Positions 8,031 to 16,139 of a stretch of DNA of 52,199 nucleotides are shown in pieces. A program made the position numbers and the translations under genes. The stretch comes from Candidatus Bilamarchaeum dharawalense. Lineage in GTDB: Archaea > Micrarchaeota > Micrarchaeia > Anstonellales > Bilamarchaeaceae. How positions within the stretch are numbered: position 1 is the stretch's first letter; the number at the start of each line of letters is the position of its first letter. The notes under the pieces were generated by a model. It made no database searches. It was not told the origin of the DNA and worked only from the letters and a program-made list of their open reading frames with translations. The stretch is from assembly GCA_902386555.1 (NCBI GenBank), contig CABMJJ010000004.1, forward strand, positions 1 to 52,199, written 5' to 3'.

Positions 8031-9134
8031 ATGACAATTTACCTAGACAGACCAATAATAAGTCAGGAAATGATTGACGCTGCAGTTTATTCTCTCCAAA
8101 ATGAATATCCTTTATTTGGTGAAAGCATAGCAAAATTCGAAGAGGAATTTGCTAGATATTGTGGAACGAATTATGCAATTTCAGTTGGTTCTGGTAGCGA
8201 TGCATTGATGATTTCGCTCATTGCAATAAGTGTCAAAGGAAAACATGTGCTAACCACTCCAATGTCCTATGTTGCAACTGCCAACACTTCGTTCCATGCA
8301 GGAGCAACTCCTTTCTTTGCAGATGTTCAGGAAAATGGAAATATTAATCCGAAGGAAATCGGAAAAAAATTAAAAAAAGATAAAAAAATAAAAGCAATTG
8401 TTCCGGTTCATCTTCATGGCTATCCTGCGGAGATGGCTGAGATTATGGAACTGGCATGCAAAAAAGAAATAGCCATAATAGAGGATGCATGTCAGGCACA
8501 TGGTGCAAAATATTTTGGAAAACGAGCAGGGTCCATGGGTTTAATTGGGTGTTTTTCATTCAACCCAGTGAAAAATATGTCGGTGGGAGGAACAGCCGGA
8601 ATGGTTGTGACCAACGATGAGAAACTAGCTAACAAAATAAAAATGCTGGCAGATGCAGGGAGAAAGGATGTTTATTCCCATGAACATGAATTGATTGGGT
8701 TTAGTTCAAGAATTAATAGCGTTAACGCGGCCATCGGACGGATTCAACTACGAGAATTGGATGGATGGAATGAGAAACGAAGGGGCATGGCAGAAGAATA
8801 TCGCAAACGATTGAGTGAGATTGAATGGCTGCAAACGCCGGATTGTGATGAGAACATCGAACCGGTGTATAACAAATTTGCGATTAGAACAGCCCGTCGT
8901 GAAGAACTTAGAGAGTTTTTTTCGAATAATGATATCCAATCAGATGGACATTATAAAATCCCAATCCATCTCCATCCGCCCTATAGAAAAATGGGCTATA
9001 AAAAAGGAGATTTCCCAATGGCAGAAAAATTTGCTGATACCATATTGTCATTGCCGTTGCATCCTAATATTACATTGGAAGAAATAGAAGAAGTCTGCAG
9101 TAAAATAAACGAATTTGGAATTAATAAAAAATAA
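8031..9134 (+). CDS. DegT/DnrJ/EryC1-family PLP aminotransferase (sugar aminotransferase)
   Basis: The 367 residues have the fold-type I PLP hallmarks of the DegT family. A G-S-G-S-D-A-L segment at 53-59 binds the cofactor phosphate. E-D-A-C-Q-A-H-G at 151-158 places Asp152 near the pyridine nitrogen. S-F-N-P-V-K-N at 176-182 carries the Schiff-base lysine, Lys181. Family members transfer an amino group to keto-sugar nucleotides used in surface glycans. No other sugar-nucleotide gene is adjacent, so the substrate is not indicated. The length is normal for the family. A probable leaderless start is supported by the TATA box at 8001-8008. Confidence 0.9.
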   Translation: MTIYLDRPIISQEMIDAAVYSLQNEYPLFGESIAKFEEEFARYCGTNYAISVGSGSDALMISLIAISVKGKHVLTTPMSYVATANTSFHAGATPFFADVQENGNINPKEIGKKLKKDKKIKAIVPVHLHGYPAEMAEIMELACKKEIAIIEDACQAHGAKYFGKRAGSMGLIGCFSFNPVKNMSVGGTAGMVVTNDEKLANKIKMLADAGRKDVYSHEHELIGFSSRINSVNAAIGRIQLRELDGWNEKRRGMAEEYRKRLSEIEWLQTPDCDENIEPVYNKFAIRTARREELREFFSNNDIQSDGHYKIPIHLHPPYRKMGYKKGDFPMAEKFADTILSLPLHPNITLEEIEEVCSKINEFGINKK

Positions 9135-9145
9135 GGATAAAAAGA

Positions 9146-9448
9146 TTAGGTGACTTCGATACTGTCTGCTGGATAACCAAGTTGTTTCAAAACTTCAGAG
9201 GTCCTTCTTTTCTGATCACCCTGAAGGATGATCACACCTTCTTTTGAAGTTCCACCGCAGGCAAGTTTATGTTTCAACTCTTTTGCAGTCTGGTCAATCT
9301 GTTCTTTGTCGATTCCCTCGACAATGGTGACCAGTTTTTTGAATTTTTTCTTTGTTGTGTAAACTCTTATTTTCGCTACTCCCTGTTTATCAAGAATCTC
9401 GCATACGCAAAGATCCTTGAGCATTCCACATTTTTGGCATTTATCCAA
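9146..9448 (-). CDS. Translation initiation factor SUI1/aIF1
   Basis: The 100-residue protein is the archaeal homologue of eIF1, which binds the small ribosomal subunit at the P site and monitors start-codon selection. An N-terminal zinc-knuckle-like C-x2-C-x5-C-x-C pattern precedes the SUI1 core: a Lys-rich strand, V-T-I-V-E-G-I-D, then K-L-A-C-G-G-T-S-K-E-G-V-I-I-L-Q-G-D. The core is full length. It lies 10 bases after L29 on the same strand and so is likely cotranscribed as the last gene of the ribosomal operon. Confidence 0.93.
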   Translation of the reverse strand: MDKCQKCGMLKDLCVCEILDKQGVAKIRVYTTKKKFKKLVTIVEGIDKEQIDQTAKELKHKLACGGTSKEGVIILQGDQKRRTSEVLKQLGYPADSIEVT

Positions 9449-9458
9449 ATTTATTCAC

Positions 9459-9644
9459 CTACATTTTTTTTACTTTTTTGAATTGAGGGGTTTTTAGTCT
9501 GGCTATTGCTTTTCGCAATGGCCTTGTCTTGTCTTTTCTACCTTCGCCCCTCAATTCAAGAATGGCACGTTCAAGCTCTGATATTTTAGCCAAACGTGCA
9601 GCATCATCAAGTTTTTCCAATTCTGTTTTTTTCATGATTCCCAT
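9459..9644 (-). CDS. rpl29: Large ribosomal subunit protein uL29
   Basis: This is a short two-helix protein of about 61 residues, basic at its C-terminus, with the L29 pattern L-A-K-I-S-E-L-E-R-A-I-L-E-L-R. An upstream in-frame ATG exists at 9656, but GAGGG follows it and reads as a Shine-Dalgarno, so ATG 9644 is preferred. The upstream S3 stop codon overlaps this Shine-Dalgarno, indicating translational coupling. It sits in the conserved place between S3 and SUI1. Confidence 0.9.
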   Translation of the reverse strand: MGIMKKTELEKLDDAARLAKISELERAILELRGEGRKDKTRPLRKAIARLKTPQFKKVKKM

Positions 9645-9652
9645 GGTATCCC

Positions 9653-10384
9653 TCATTTCTTGCGGTCTGGCCTCTCAACCTTGTGCTGTCGAGATGGTAT
9701 TGGCTTGTGTTCTGCTTTTGCAGCAGTTTCTGTTGCCGAGGCTGTGTCAGTAACATCAGTTGCAGCTTCAATAACCTTTGGAAGAACAACTTTTGTTGCC
9801 TGTTTATCTGGGAATACGGTTCCAGGTGGAACAATTCTCACCAAAATACCAATAACACCAGATCGAGTATTTGCACTTAGATGTGCAACTCGGATCAGTC
9901 GGGCTGGTTCTCCAGCCTTTGGAATGTAACCTGCAACAACACGAAGGCTCTTTGCTCGTGCACCTTTTGCACCGATCTTACCTGCTGCAACTATTTCAGC
10001 ACCCAGGGCACCGGCTCTAATAACTTCACGTAAAAGGTAGTGTAAAACTGCTCTGACTTTTTTGCCCATCTCTATGTATTTGCCTGCTCTCTTTGCCACC
10101 ATTCTCGGTTCCAGGAATGGTTCGCGAACTTCAACAACACTGATTTGTGGGTTTTCGATCTTGAATTCGGTTTTGATTGTGTCTGTGAGTTCGTTGATCA
10201 ATCGGCCTTTCTTACCAATGATTCTTGCTGGATTGGTAACTTCAAGGGTAATTCGGGTAACCAATGGCGTTCTTTGAATGTCAACACTGGCAAGACCAGC
10301 TCGATCAAGTTTTTTCTCAAGAAATTTCATTACCTGGTATTTGCTAAACGGTTCTTCAATTAATTTTTCTTGGTATATCATCAT
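9653..10384 (-). CDS. rps3: Small ribosomal subunit protein uS3
   Basis: S3 lies at the mRNA entry tunnel of the 30S subunit. The KH domain signature I-I-G-K-K-G-R-L-I is visible around residues 55-65, followed by the S3 C-terminal domain with R-A-G-A-L-G-A-E-I-V and G-A-R-A-K-S-L-R. The C-terminus continues in a Thr/Ala/Lys-rich low-complexity tail. A GTG at 10390 overlaps the L22 stop (GTGA). ATG codons at 10384 and 10381 follow a GGTGAT Shine-Dalgarno and are better starts. Gene order L22-S3-L29 is standard. Confidence 0.95.
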   Translation of the reverse strand: MMIYQEKLIEEPFSKYQVMKFLEKKLDRAGLASVDIQRTPLVTRITLEVTNPARIIGKKGRLINELTDTIKTEFKIENPQISVVEVREPFLEPRMVAKRAGKYIEMGKKVRAVLHYLLREVIRAGALGAEIVAAGKIGAKGARAKSLRVVAGYIPKAGEPARLIRVAHLSANTRSGVIGILVRIVPPGTVFPDKQATKVVLPKVIEAATDVTDTASATETAAKAEHKPIPSRQHKVERPDRKK

Positions 10385-10386
10385 GA

Positions 10387-11037
10387 TCACCCTTTATTGT
10401 ACTCCGCATGCTGATGGGGAACTTTCTTCTCCACCTTCTTTTCAGATTCATGCTTGTGTTGTTTTGGCTCTTCTTTTTTCGGAGTTGTTACTTCTGGCTT
10501 ATCCTCTTTTTTCTCGACCGCTGGCTTTGTTTCAGTTTTCACTTCAACTGACTTGGCCTCTGATTTTTTTGGAGGAGTAACGGAAACACCCTTTGGAATT
10601 TCGTCTCCCTTAAGCACAATTTCTATTCTGGCAGTTTCCAAGAAAGATCTTGCCTGTCTTCCTTTTGAAGCCATTCTTGGATATATTTCTTTTTTGTTGG
10701 CTGATGCAGATAGAATGGTATAGATATCGCCAAGACCAAGAGTCTTTCCATTTGCAATGGCGCTTTGTAAAGTCTTGAGAACAAATTTAGCAGCCTTTTG
10801 AGGATATCTACCTTTTTGACCGCCCAGCTCGTGCCTGTGACCCATATTTTTATTGTGTCTCTTGAAAAGCACTGGAATTTCTCCTTCAGCAACCTGTTGA
10901 AGAAAGTCCACAGCCCAATCAGTTTTTTTATTTCTGATTCTGCCACAGACTTCTGCAAGTTCCTTGTAGGAAGCATTAACCCCTTCCAAACGTGCTTTGG
11001 CACAATTTTCCGGAATATCGAATGAATAACCTTTCAT
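10387..11037 (-). CDS. rpl22: Large ribosomal subunit protein uL22 with charged C-terminal tail
   Basis: L22 lines the peptide exit tunnel. Residues 1 to about 150 form the normal archaeal L22, including the H-R-H-E-L-G-G-Q-K-G-R-Y-P-Q-K-A-A-K segment. The last 65 or so residues are a Lys/Glu/Pro/His-rich low-complexity extension that is not part of the usual family length (about 150). The start is ATG 11037, preceded by GTGATC. An upstream in-frame GTG at 11046 overlaps the S19 stop. The tail may be exposed on the ribosome surface, which is inference. Confidence 0.94.
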   Translation of the reverse strand: MKGYSFDIPENCAKARLEGVNASYKELAEVCGRIRNKKTDWAVDFLQQVAEGEIPVLFKRHNKNMGHRHELGGQKGRYPQKAAKFVLKTLQSAIANGKTLGLGDIYTILSASANKKEIYPRMASKGRQARSFLETARIEIVLKGDEIPKGVSVTPPKKSEAKSVEVKTETKPAVEKKEDKPEVTTPKKEEPKQHKHESEKKVEKKVPHQHAEYNKG

Positions 11038-11042
11038 GAGGA

Positions 11043-11438
11043 TCACTTTAGTGGTACGAATTTGGAACCTCTTGTAGCTCCGACACCAGGACCAGAGTGA
11101 AGAACTCTACCGGTGCTGTGTGAATAATCACCAAGTCGTTTACCGATTTTGTTTAGAGTTATCTCAACTTTTTTGAATTCTTTGCCATTGTGTACGCCGA
11201 ATGTGAGACCAAGCCATTCAGGAAGAATGACTGCTTCACGAATGTGTGTTTTGATAACTTTCTTCGGGTTTTTTGCTTTGATTGCTTTCACTTTTTCCAA
11301 GAGTTTTTTGAGCCGTGGATTGAACTTCAATCGAAGAATGGTCCTCCTGTTTCTGGAGGTGATCTTCTGCATGAATTCAACAGAACCAATGGCTCCTGCT
11401 TTATCTTCATCAACGCCTTTCCAAGTATCTTTTTTCAT
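11043..11438 (-). CDS. rps19: Small ribosomal subunit protein uS19
   Basis: This S19 homologue is recognised by the motifs V-I-L-P-E-W-L-G-L-T-F-G-V-H-N-G-K-E-F and L-G-D-Y-S-H-S-T-G-R-V. It lies in the head of the 30S subunit near the decoding site. I chose the start at ATG 11438 because GAGGAATGAT lies just upstream and the L2 stop codon is in that same segment. An extended in-frame start at 11465 would overlap L2. Confidence 0.94.
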   Translation of the reverse strand: MKKDTWKGVDEDKAGAIGSVEFMQKITSRNRRTILRLKFNPRLKKLLEKVKAIKAKNPKKVIKTHIREAVILPEWLGLTFGVHNGKEFKKVEITLNKIGKRLGDYSHSTGRVLHSGPGVGATRGSKFVPLK

Positions 11439-11442
11439 AGAA

Positions 11443-12198
11443 TCATTCCTCTGTTGCAGCCTCAATTGTTCGCTTACCTTTTCTTCGACCGGTTTGTCTA
11501 GCAGCTATGTGACCGACCTTACCTCCAGGTGGAGTAGATCGAGCAACTGTAGTTGGCTTACCAACATGGTGCTGCTTACCACCGTGTGGGTGGTTGTAGG
11601 CTGATTGGTGAACACCTCTTGGTACTGGCCAAAGTCTGTGCAGTGCAGTTTTCTTATAGTACTGATTGCCTGCTTTCAACATTGGTTTTTCCAATCTTCC
11701 ACCGCCCGATATGACGCCCAACTGGGCGCGACATTCGTTTGAAAGAATTATGGTTGATCTGCTTGGTAATTTTACATAAACAATCTTGCCTTCTTTGGCA
11801 ATGACGTTTGCATAGGAACCTGCAGCCTTTACCATCATACCGCCATCACCAGGGTTCCTTTCAATATTATATATGTAGGCACCATCTGGGACACGATAAA
11901 GTGGCATAACACTGCCAAGTCTAAGTCTTGCCTGTGCACCGACATCGACCACATCGCCAACGGCAATGCCTTCAGGTGCAAGAAGAATTCCTGTTTCATT
12001 GTTATCATACTTCACTTTCATCAACATGGCAGTTCTGGCTGGATCATCAATAAATCCAACAACTTTTCCTGTGAGAACACCTGTTTTTTCCACATCATCA
12101 TATGGCCTGTATGCAAGGTCGGCCTTGTAACGATGACTTGGAGAAATATATCGCGGAGACCCCGCACCTCTTTTTTGCTGTTTTAGTCGTTTACCCAT
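11443..12198 (-). CDS. rpl2: Large ribosomal subunit protein uL2
   Basis: The 251-residue L2 is needed for subunit association and peptidyl transfer. The N-terminus is M-G-K-R-L-K-Q-Q-K-R-G-A-G-S-P. The core has R-N-P-G-D-G-G-M-M-V-K-A-A-G-S-Y-A. The C-terminus has R-G-V-H-Q-S-A-Y-N-H-P-H-G-G, which contains the conserved histidine loop. It follows L23 in standard order. Confidence 0.96.
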   Translation of the reverse strand: MGKRLKQQKRGAGSPRYISPSHRYKADLAYRPYDDVEKTGVLTGKVVGFIDDPARTAMLMKVKYDNNETGILLAPEGIAVGDVVDVGAQARLRLGSVMPLYRVPDGAYIYNIERNPGDGGMMVKAAGSYANVIAKEGKIVYVKLPSRSTIILSNECRAQLGVISGGGRLEKPMLKAGNQYYKKTALHRLWPVPRGVHQSAYNHPHGGKQHHVGKPTTVARSTPPGGKVGHIAARQTGRRKGKRTIEAATEE

Positions 12199-12209
12199 GA
12201 GTAGTCACC

Positions 12210-12461
12210 CTATGCAATCATCTTCAATTTAGTAGCCAGATCATCAGCCTTGAAACCCTTGGCTAGTCTGACAAATGCCTGCTTTTTTCCACCCGGTGTG
12301 ATGAATGTGCGAACAGATGCAACCTTAACTGCAAAAAGCTTTTCCACTTCGTTTTTTATTGCATCTTTAGTTGCTCCAATGGCAACCACAAAGGTCAATG
12401 TGTTCTCGTACTCAATCTTACCGATTGCTTTTTCTGTTTTTACCGGTGCTAAAAGTATCAT
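12210..12461 (-). CDS. rpl23: Large ribosomal subunit protein uL23
   Basis: The 83 residues match archaeal L23: T-E-K-A-I-G-K-I-E-Y-E-N-T-L-T-F, then V-E-K-L-F-A-V-K-V-A-S-V-R-T-F, then G-G-K-K-Q-A-F-V-R-L. It sits at the exit tunnel and docks SRP and other nascent-chain factors. The start overlaps the L4 stop by four bases (ATGA), indicating coupled translation. Confidence 0.94.
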   Translation of the reverse strand: MILLAPVKTEKAIGKIEYENTLTFVVAIGATKDAIKNEVEKLFAVKVASVRTFITPGGKKQAFVRLAKGFKADDLATKLKMIA

Positions 12462-13207
12462 TGTCCAAACCTCTTTACGATCTCTGGAAGTGCATTCTCA
12501 GAGAACAGTGTTAATCTGCCTGGATGAGTACCAGGTGCAAGATCCTTAACAGTCAATTCGCTTACGGATACAACATCCACTCCAGGAAGATTTCCTGCGG
12601 CTTTGAAAGAACTGCTGTTGGAAACAATAAAGAGTGCGGATTTGGTTCCGTTCTTTTTTGCTTTCTCAAGAAGCTTTGTCAAGTTGAGAGCTTCCATGAG
12701 CTTGGCAACATCCTTTGTTTTCTTAATTTTTTCAAAGCTCCCATCAAGAACAATTGGAAGAGAGACACTCACTTCGAAATTTGCTCTTTTGCAAACCGTG
12801 TTTCTGTCAACGCTGAAAGAAAGTGCACTGGCAAGCGCCCTCAAATATTCTTTCTTGTTAACAAATTCCACAATCTTTTTTTGTGGTTTTGGTGGGTGTG
12901 CTCTTCGACCTTTTACTGCATGCGGAACTCGTTTTACCTTACCCAGTTGGCCCTTTGGAAGGACTTCGTGTGGAAGGTGTGGAATACCTTTGTTTTTCAC
13001 AGTACCGAAGTCTTCTTTTCGACCTCTGTATCTGGCACTGGTTTCCAAACCAGCAAGTCGGTAATTACCTTTTGGTTGGTAAAGCTTGCTTTCATCACTC
13101 AAAACTGCACGCTTAACAAGATCCTCGCGGTGCGGGGATTCGAATAATGCAGGCAAGTCAATTTGCTTCAAAACTTTACCTTCAGTTGAGTATACTGTTG
13201 CTTTCAT
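12458..13207 (-). CDS. rpl4: Large ribosomal subunit protein uL4
   Basis: The 249-residue L4 has the basic exit-tunnel loop, with K-R-V-P-H-A-V-K-G-R-R-A-H-P-P, and the globular domain ending in a strand around V-D-V-V-S-V-S-E-L-T and D-L-A-P-G-T-H-P-G-R-L. It lies between L3 and L23. Its length is typical of archaeal L4. Confidence 0.95.
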   Translation of the reverse strand: MKATVYSTEGKVLKQIDLPALFESPHREDLVKRAVLSDESKLYQPKGNYRLAGLETSARYRGRKEDFGTVKNKGIPHLPHEVLPKGQLGKVKRVPHAVKGRRAHPPKPQKKIVEFVNKKEYLRALASALSFSVDRNTVCKRANFEVSVSLPIVLDGSFEKIKKTKDVAKLMEALNLTKLLEKAKKNGTKSALFIVSNSSSFKAAGNLPGVDVVSVSELTVKDLAPGTHPGRLTLFSENALPEIVKRFGQ

Positions 13208-13215
13208 GTGAACAC

Positions 13216-14157
13216 CTATTTAGGAGCTAGTGAGACAAAACTCACCTGTGGCTCCTTGGCCGTACCGCTTGGGCGCACTGCAAGTCTTAATTTAATAAGT
13301 CTTTTTGCAGGACCCGGAATTGATCCCTTTAATACAACGAAATCGTTCCTTACGAAACCATATTCTGGGAACCCACTTGATGGGTTTATTTCCTCTGGTT
13401 TCTGACCGATTTTTAATATTCTTTTATTTAACTCGGTTCTCTTGTGATAACCGGTTTGACCAGCTTGAGGAACAGTGTAAAGAACATAGGCCGGGTGCCA
13501 TTGACCCAGGGTACCAACATGTCTTCTTTTTCCGGTTGCCTTTCTTCTTTGAATGGACACACCGAATCGTTTTACTGCACCTTGCCAACCCTTACCAATT
13601 GAGATGGATACGATATCAACAAGTTCGCCGCTTTTGAAAACATCGCTTACCTTAAGCTCTTTTCCAAGAAGGCTTTTGCAGTATTCTAATTTTTCCTTGC
13701 CGTCCTTTCCACCACAACCAATTTCCATTTTTTCAATGTGTTTCTTACCCATTTTTGTTTTGGATGGCATTGCATAAACTAGAAGTCTTGCGTCATCCAC
13801 ATCTGCTGGGATTTCTTTTGGTTTGTATGGCTTTGAGAAACCAACAAGTTTGAGAACTTTTTCATCTGTGGTAAGGATATCTCCAACCGAATTGTTATTG
13901 GAATAACAGCGCACACCGTACACCACCATGGGCGGGACCTCAACAACAGTTGCTGCGCTGGTAATTTCCTGTCCTTTGGTCGGAGACTCGCTATCATCCA
14001 CGTAGGAAACATGAGTCATACCAACTTTATATCCTGCAAAACCAAGCACTCTTTTATCAACTGAATCTTGCCAGTAGACACGAGCGTTTTGGCTTGATGC
14101 CCTTTTCCTTGGCCTGTGGGCCATAGAACCTCTACGAGGTCGTTTTATATCTGTCAT
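13216..14157 (-). CDS. rpl3: Large ribosomal subunit protein uL3
   Basis: Archaeal L3 begins with a motif of the type R-P-R-R-G-S-M-A-H-R-P-R-K-R-A, which here starts at the ATG at 14157. In-frame sequence extends to 14214 but is not conserved L3 sequence. The body has G-Y-K-V-G-M-T-H and, at the peptidyl-transferase-facing loop, G-T-L-G-Q-W-H-P-A. It is the first gene of the ribosomal operon and is preceded by a leader of about 195 bases. Confidence 0.95.
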   Translation of the reverse strand: MTDIKRPRRGSMAHRPRKRASSQNARVYWQDSVDKRVLGFAGYKVGMTHVSYVDDSESPTKGQEITSAATVVEVPPMVVYGVRCYSNNNSVGDILTTDEKVLKLVGFSKPYKPKEIPADVDDARLLVYAMPSKTKMGKKHIEKMEIGCGGKDGKEKLEYCKSLLGKELKVSDVFKSGELVDIVSISIGKGWQGAVKRFGVSIQRRKATGKRRHVGTLGQWHPAYVLYTVPQAGQTGYHKRTELNKRILKIGQKPEEINPSSGFPEYGFVRNDFVVLKGSIPGPAKRLIKLRLAVRPSGTAKEPQVSFVSLAPK

Positions 14158-14353
14158 TTTGTATACACCTACGCGCCCAGCACCCCAATTGGAGAGCCTT
14201 TTATTAAGGCGCACGCGTTGCCCGTTTCATTTCAGGTTTGAAAAACCCTACTGATAGTCGGGATACCACCTATGGTGGATTTCGCTTAGTTGGCATCACC
14301 TAGCGTCTCTAACCCGCAAAGCGATCGCCAAATAAAAACCGGAAATATTGGAT
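14158..14353 (-). ncRNA. Structured 5' leader (or independent RNA) upstream of the L3 operon
   Basis: A TATA box at 14374-14385 (minus strand) predicts transcription from about 14353, leaving about 195 untranslated bases before L3. The minus-strand transcript shows the palindrome GCGATCGC, a stem CGCTAG pairing with CTAAGCG, a hairpin CCACC-ATA-GGTGG, a GGTTT-TTC-AAACC hairpin, CCCG/CGGG segments that can close a multibranch region, and a GCGCC/GGCGC stem near L3. No protein frame or tRNA signature was found. It could be an autoregulatory leader for L3/L4 or a separate RNA. I do not recognise a family. Confidence 0.4.
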
Positions 14354-14373
14354 CAGCAGAAGTATACTTAGAA

Positions 14374-14385
14374 ATGTTTATAAAG
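14374..14385 (-). promoter_or_regulatory. TATA box of the ribosomal protein operon
   Basis: The minus strand reads CTTTATAAACAT. This is a strong archaeal TATA element and the only good one upstream of L3. Confidence 0.6.
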
Positions 14386-14460
14386 ATAGTCAGATGACCA
14401 AAGCAAAGTTTAGTATCAAAATTGGCTGGCCATATAAGTGACAAATTATGAAATAATATG

Positions 14461-14470
14461 TTTTATAAAT
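14461..14470 (+). promoter_or_regulatory. TATA box of the 14517 gene
   Basis: TTTTATAAAT lies about 50 bases before the ATG at 14517, giving a leader of about 20-25 bases. It is divergent from the ribosomal promoter, so the two regulatory regions are back to back. Confidence 0.55.
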
Positions 14471-14516
14471 GCGTTGTTATATAGAATAACCCTGGGAGAG
14501 GCAGAGGCGGGAGTAA

Positions 14517-16139
14517 ATGAAAAATGGAACAACTACTGATCTTGCAACAAGACGAGCTCAACTTGAGATATCAGCAGCAAGAGCCAAGGCACCGCTCGGC
14601 ATAGCATTGAAAACATGCGATCCACAGGGCCCGCCAGAAACTCGTCTTTTCAATTGTCTAGCAGTTCATGAACCTCTTATTTCTGAAAGAGCTGAGAGAG
14701 AACCAACAACCATGATGGTTGTTTTAACTGACAAATCACGTCAGAATCCAATTAACAAGCTAGGCGGAGCCAAAGAAGCAGGAGACCAGGCAATGCAGGG
14801 ATACTGGGATGCCCTGGTGGAGACTGCAGATCTTTTGGCAAGAGCAAATTCAAAGAAAGGAATAGACGCTACAGTAATACGTGTATCTCCGTCATCCGAT
14901 GAGGGAATACTTTTATTTTTTGGAAATGGACTTGACGATAAAACAGTATACCAATTTTCACATGCCTGGAGCGTGGTTCGCAGCAAACTTGATCTGAGAA
15001 AATACAGGTATAGTATTAGAGTTGGATATGGAAGCTCTCAGGAGGAGTATGGATTGGACTTGGATGCATTTTCAAGAGTCCTAAGGCACCCAGATATGGT
15101 TGTTGCTTGTAATGCCCTCGTCTCAAAACCAAGAATAATTCTGCCATATTCCAAAGGATTCATAAGAGAAGGAATAAGAAAATTAGAAGACTCGGAACTC
15201 TCGTTTTATTATCTTCTACCAGAAAGTTTCAAAGGAAGAGGGGATGGACTCGCTGAAGTTGAAACACCTTTCGATACAAATTTAGAAAGGCGTGGAATAA
15301 GAAATCAGAGAAATGGAGTTTATGTCGATATACGATTAAAACCAAGTAGCTTAGATTGTGCCTGTGTACTTGGATGTATCACAGATGTTCCAGATATTTC
15401 AAGAGGTACAAGAAAAGGGTTTAGTGAGGTACATTCTGAAACATTTGGAATGCGAGGATTCAATACATTCATGGGTAAGGCGCAGGCCAACAAGGTTCTT
15501 ACTGCAATAGCTCGGGGAGTATATGAAGCTGCAACAGAATTAGGATGCAGAGCACTTCCAACAAGTGGATGTTATACTAGATATTGGCTAGATCTAAAGC
15601 CAGAAGAACCAAACGCAAAGATAATTGAGGCAGCCATAGAAGCAAAACTTAGAGAACAATTTAGAGGAAATAACCCATTTGCCCCAGTAGTGTCAATGAT
15701 AGATGCTAGGGGAATAGGATTGAATGAATTAAGAGCCAGGTTCATACTTCAATCACTGGACCAGGAAAGCAAACATTACCAAATATTAGACCGAGTAGAT
15801 TTCCTGATTAATTTTATTGAAAACGTTCAACCAAGAATCCAAGAACAGATATTTGCGGATATGGAAAATGGAGGATTTGGAGAAAGAACACTTACCAGTA
15901 GAGATCGTGAATACTTGTCTTTGGTAAAAATGGTGTGCGCATTGAGGAGAACTATTAGGGACACAGAAGATCTGGTTTGGACTTTACGAGCAGACGGAAC
16001 ACTGCCAGACACTGTTAAAGAAAAGAAAAGAGACATAGAAGAATGGCTCTATGAATTTGCAGATTCTGGTTTCGAAAGAATGTTCAGAAATCTGACCCAG
16101 ATAATAGAAAGAACAATGAAAGCCAGATCAATAAGTTAA
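14517..16139 (+). CDS. Protein with tandem GGDEF-like (nucleotidyl-cyclase palm) modules
   Basis: The protein has 540 residues with no signal peptide or membrane segment. Module 1 (about 60-215) follows the GGDEF-domain order: hydrophobic strand ending in T-D (Asp72), P-I-N (Asn80), G-G (83-84), G-D (89-90), a long helix, R-V-S-P-S-S-D-E-G-I-L-L-F (122-134) in place of the G-G-D-E-F hairpin, then S-I-R-V-G-Y-G (166-172) and a D-x-x-A-F-S-R helix. Module 2 (about 300-375) repeats a weaker version, with F-N-T-F-M-G-K-A-Q-A-N-K-V-L and a following strand pair. The C-terminal third is helical. GGDEF domains are rare in archaea, and the signature is degenerate, so activity is uncertain. It has its own promoter and is convergent with the SOD gene, sharing four bases. 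The assignment is inference from motif order. Confidence 0.45.
   Translation: MKNGTTTDLATRRAQLEISAARAKAPLGIALKTCDPQGPPETRLFNCLAVHEPLISERAEREPTTMMVVLTDKSRQNPINKLGGAKEAGDQAMQGYWDALVETADLLARANSKKGIDATVIRVSPSSDEGILLFFGNGLDDKTVYQFSHAWSVVRSKLDLRKYRYSIRVGYGSSQEEYGLDLDAFSRVLRHPDMVVACNALVSKPRIILPYSKGFIREGIRKLEDSELSFYYLLPESFKGRGDGLAEVETPFDTNLERRGIRNQRNGVYVDIRLKPSSLDCACVLGCITDVPDISRGTRKGFSEVHSETFGMRGFNTFMGKAQANKVLTAIARGVYEAATELGCRALPTSGCYTRYWLDLKPEEPNAKIIEAAIEAKLREQFRGNNPFAPVVSMIDARGIGLNELRARFILQSLDQESKHYQILDRVDFLINFIENVQPRIQEQIFADMENGGFGERTLTSRDREYLSLVKMVCALRRTIRDTEDLVWTLRADGTLPDTVKEKKRDIEEWLYEFADSGFERMFRNLTQIIERTMKARSIS

Noticed and set aside
11149-11604. Long antisense frames over the ribosomal protein operon and over topo VI and metG
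   Set aside because: They are shadow frames opposite secure genes, with no start signals and no family resemblance.
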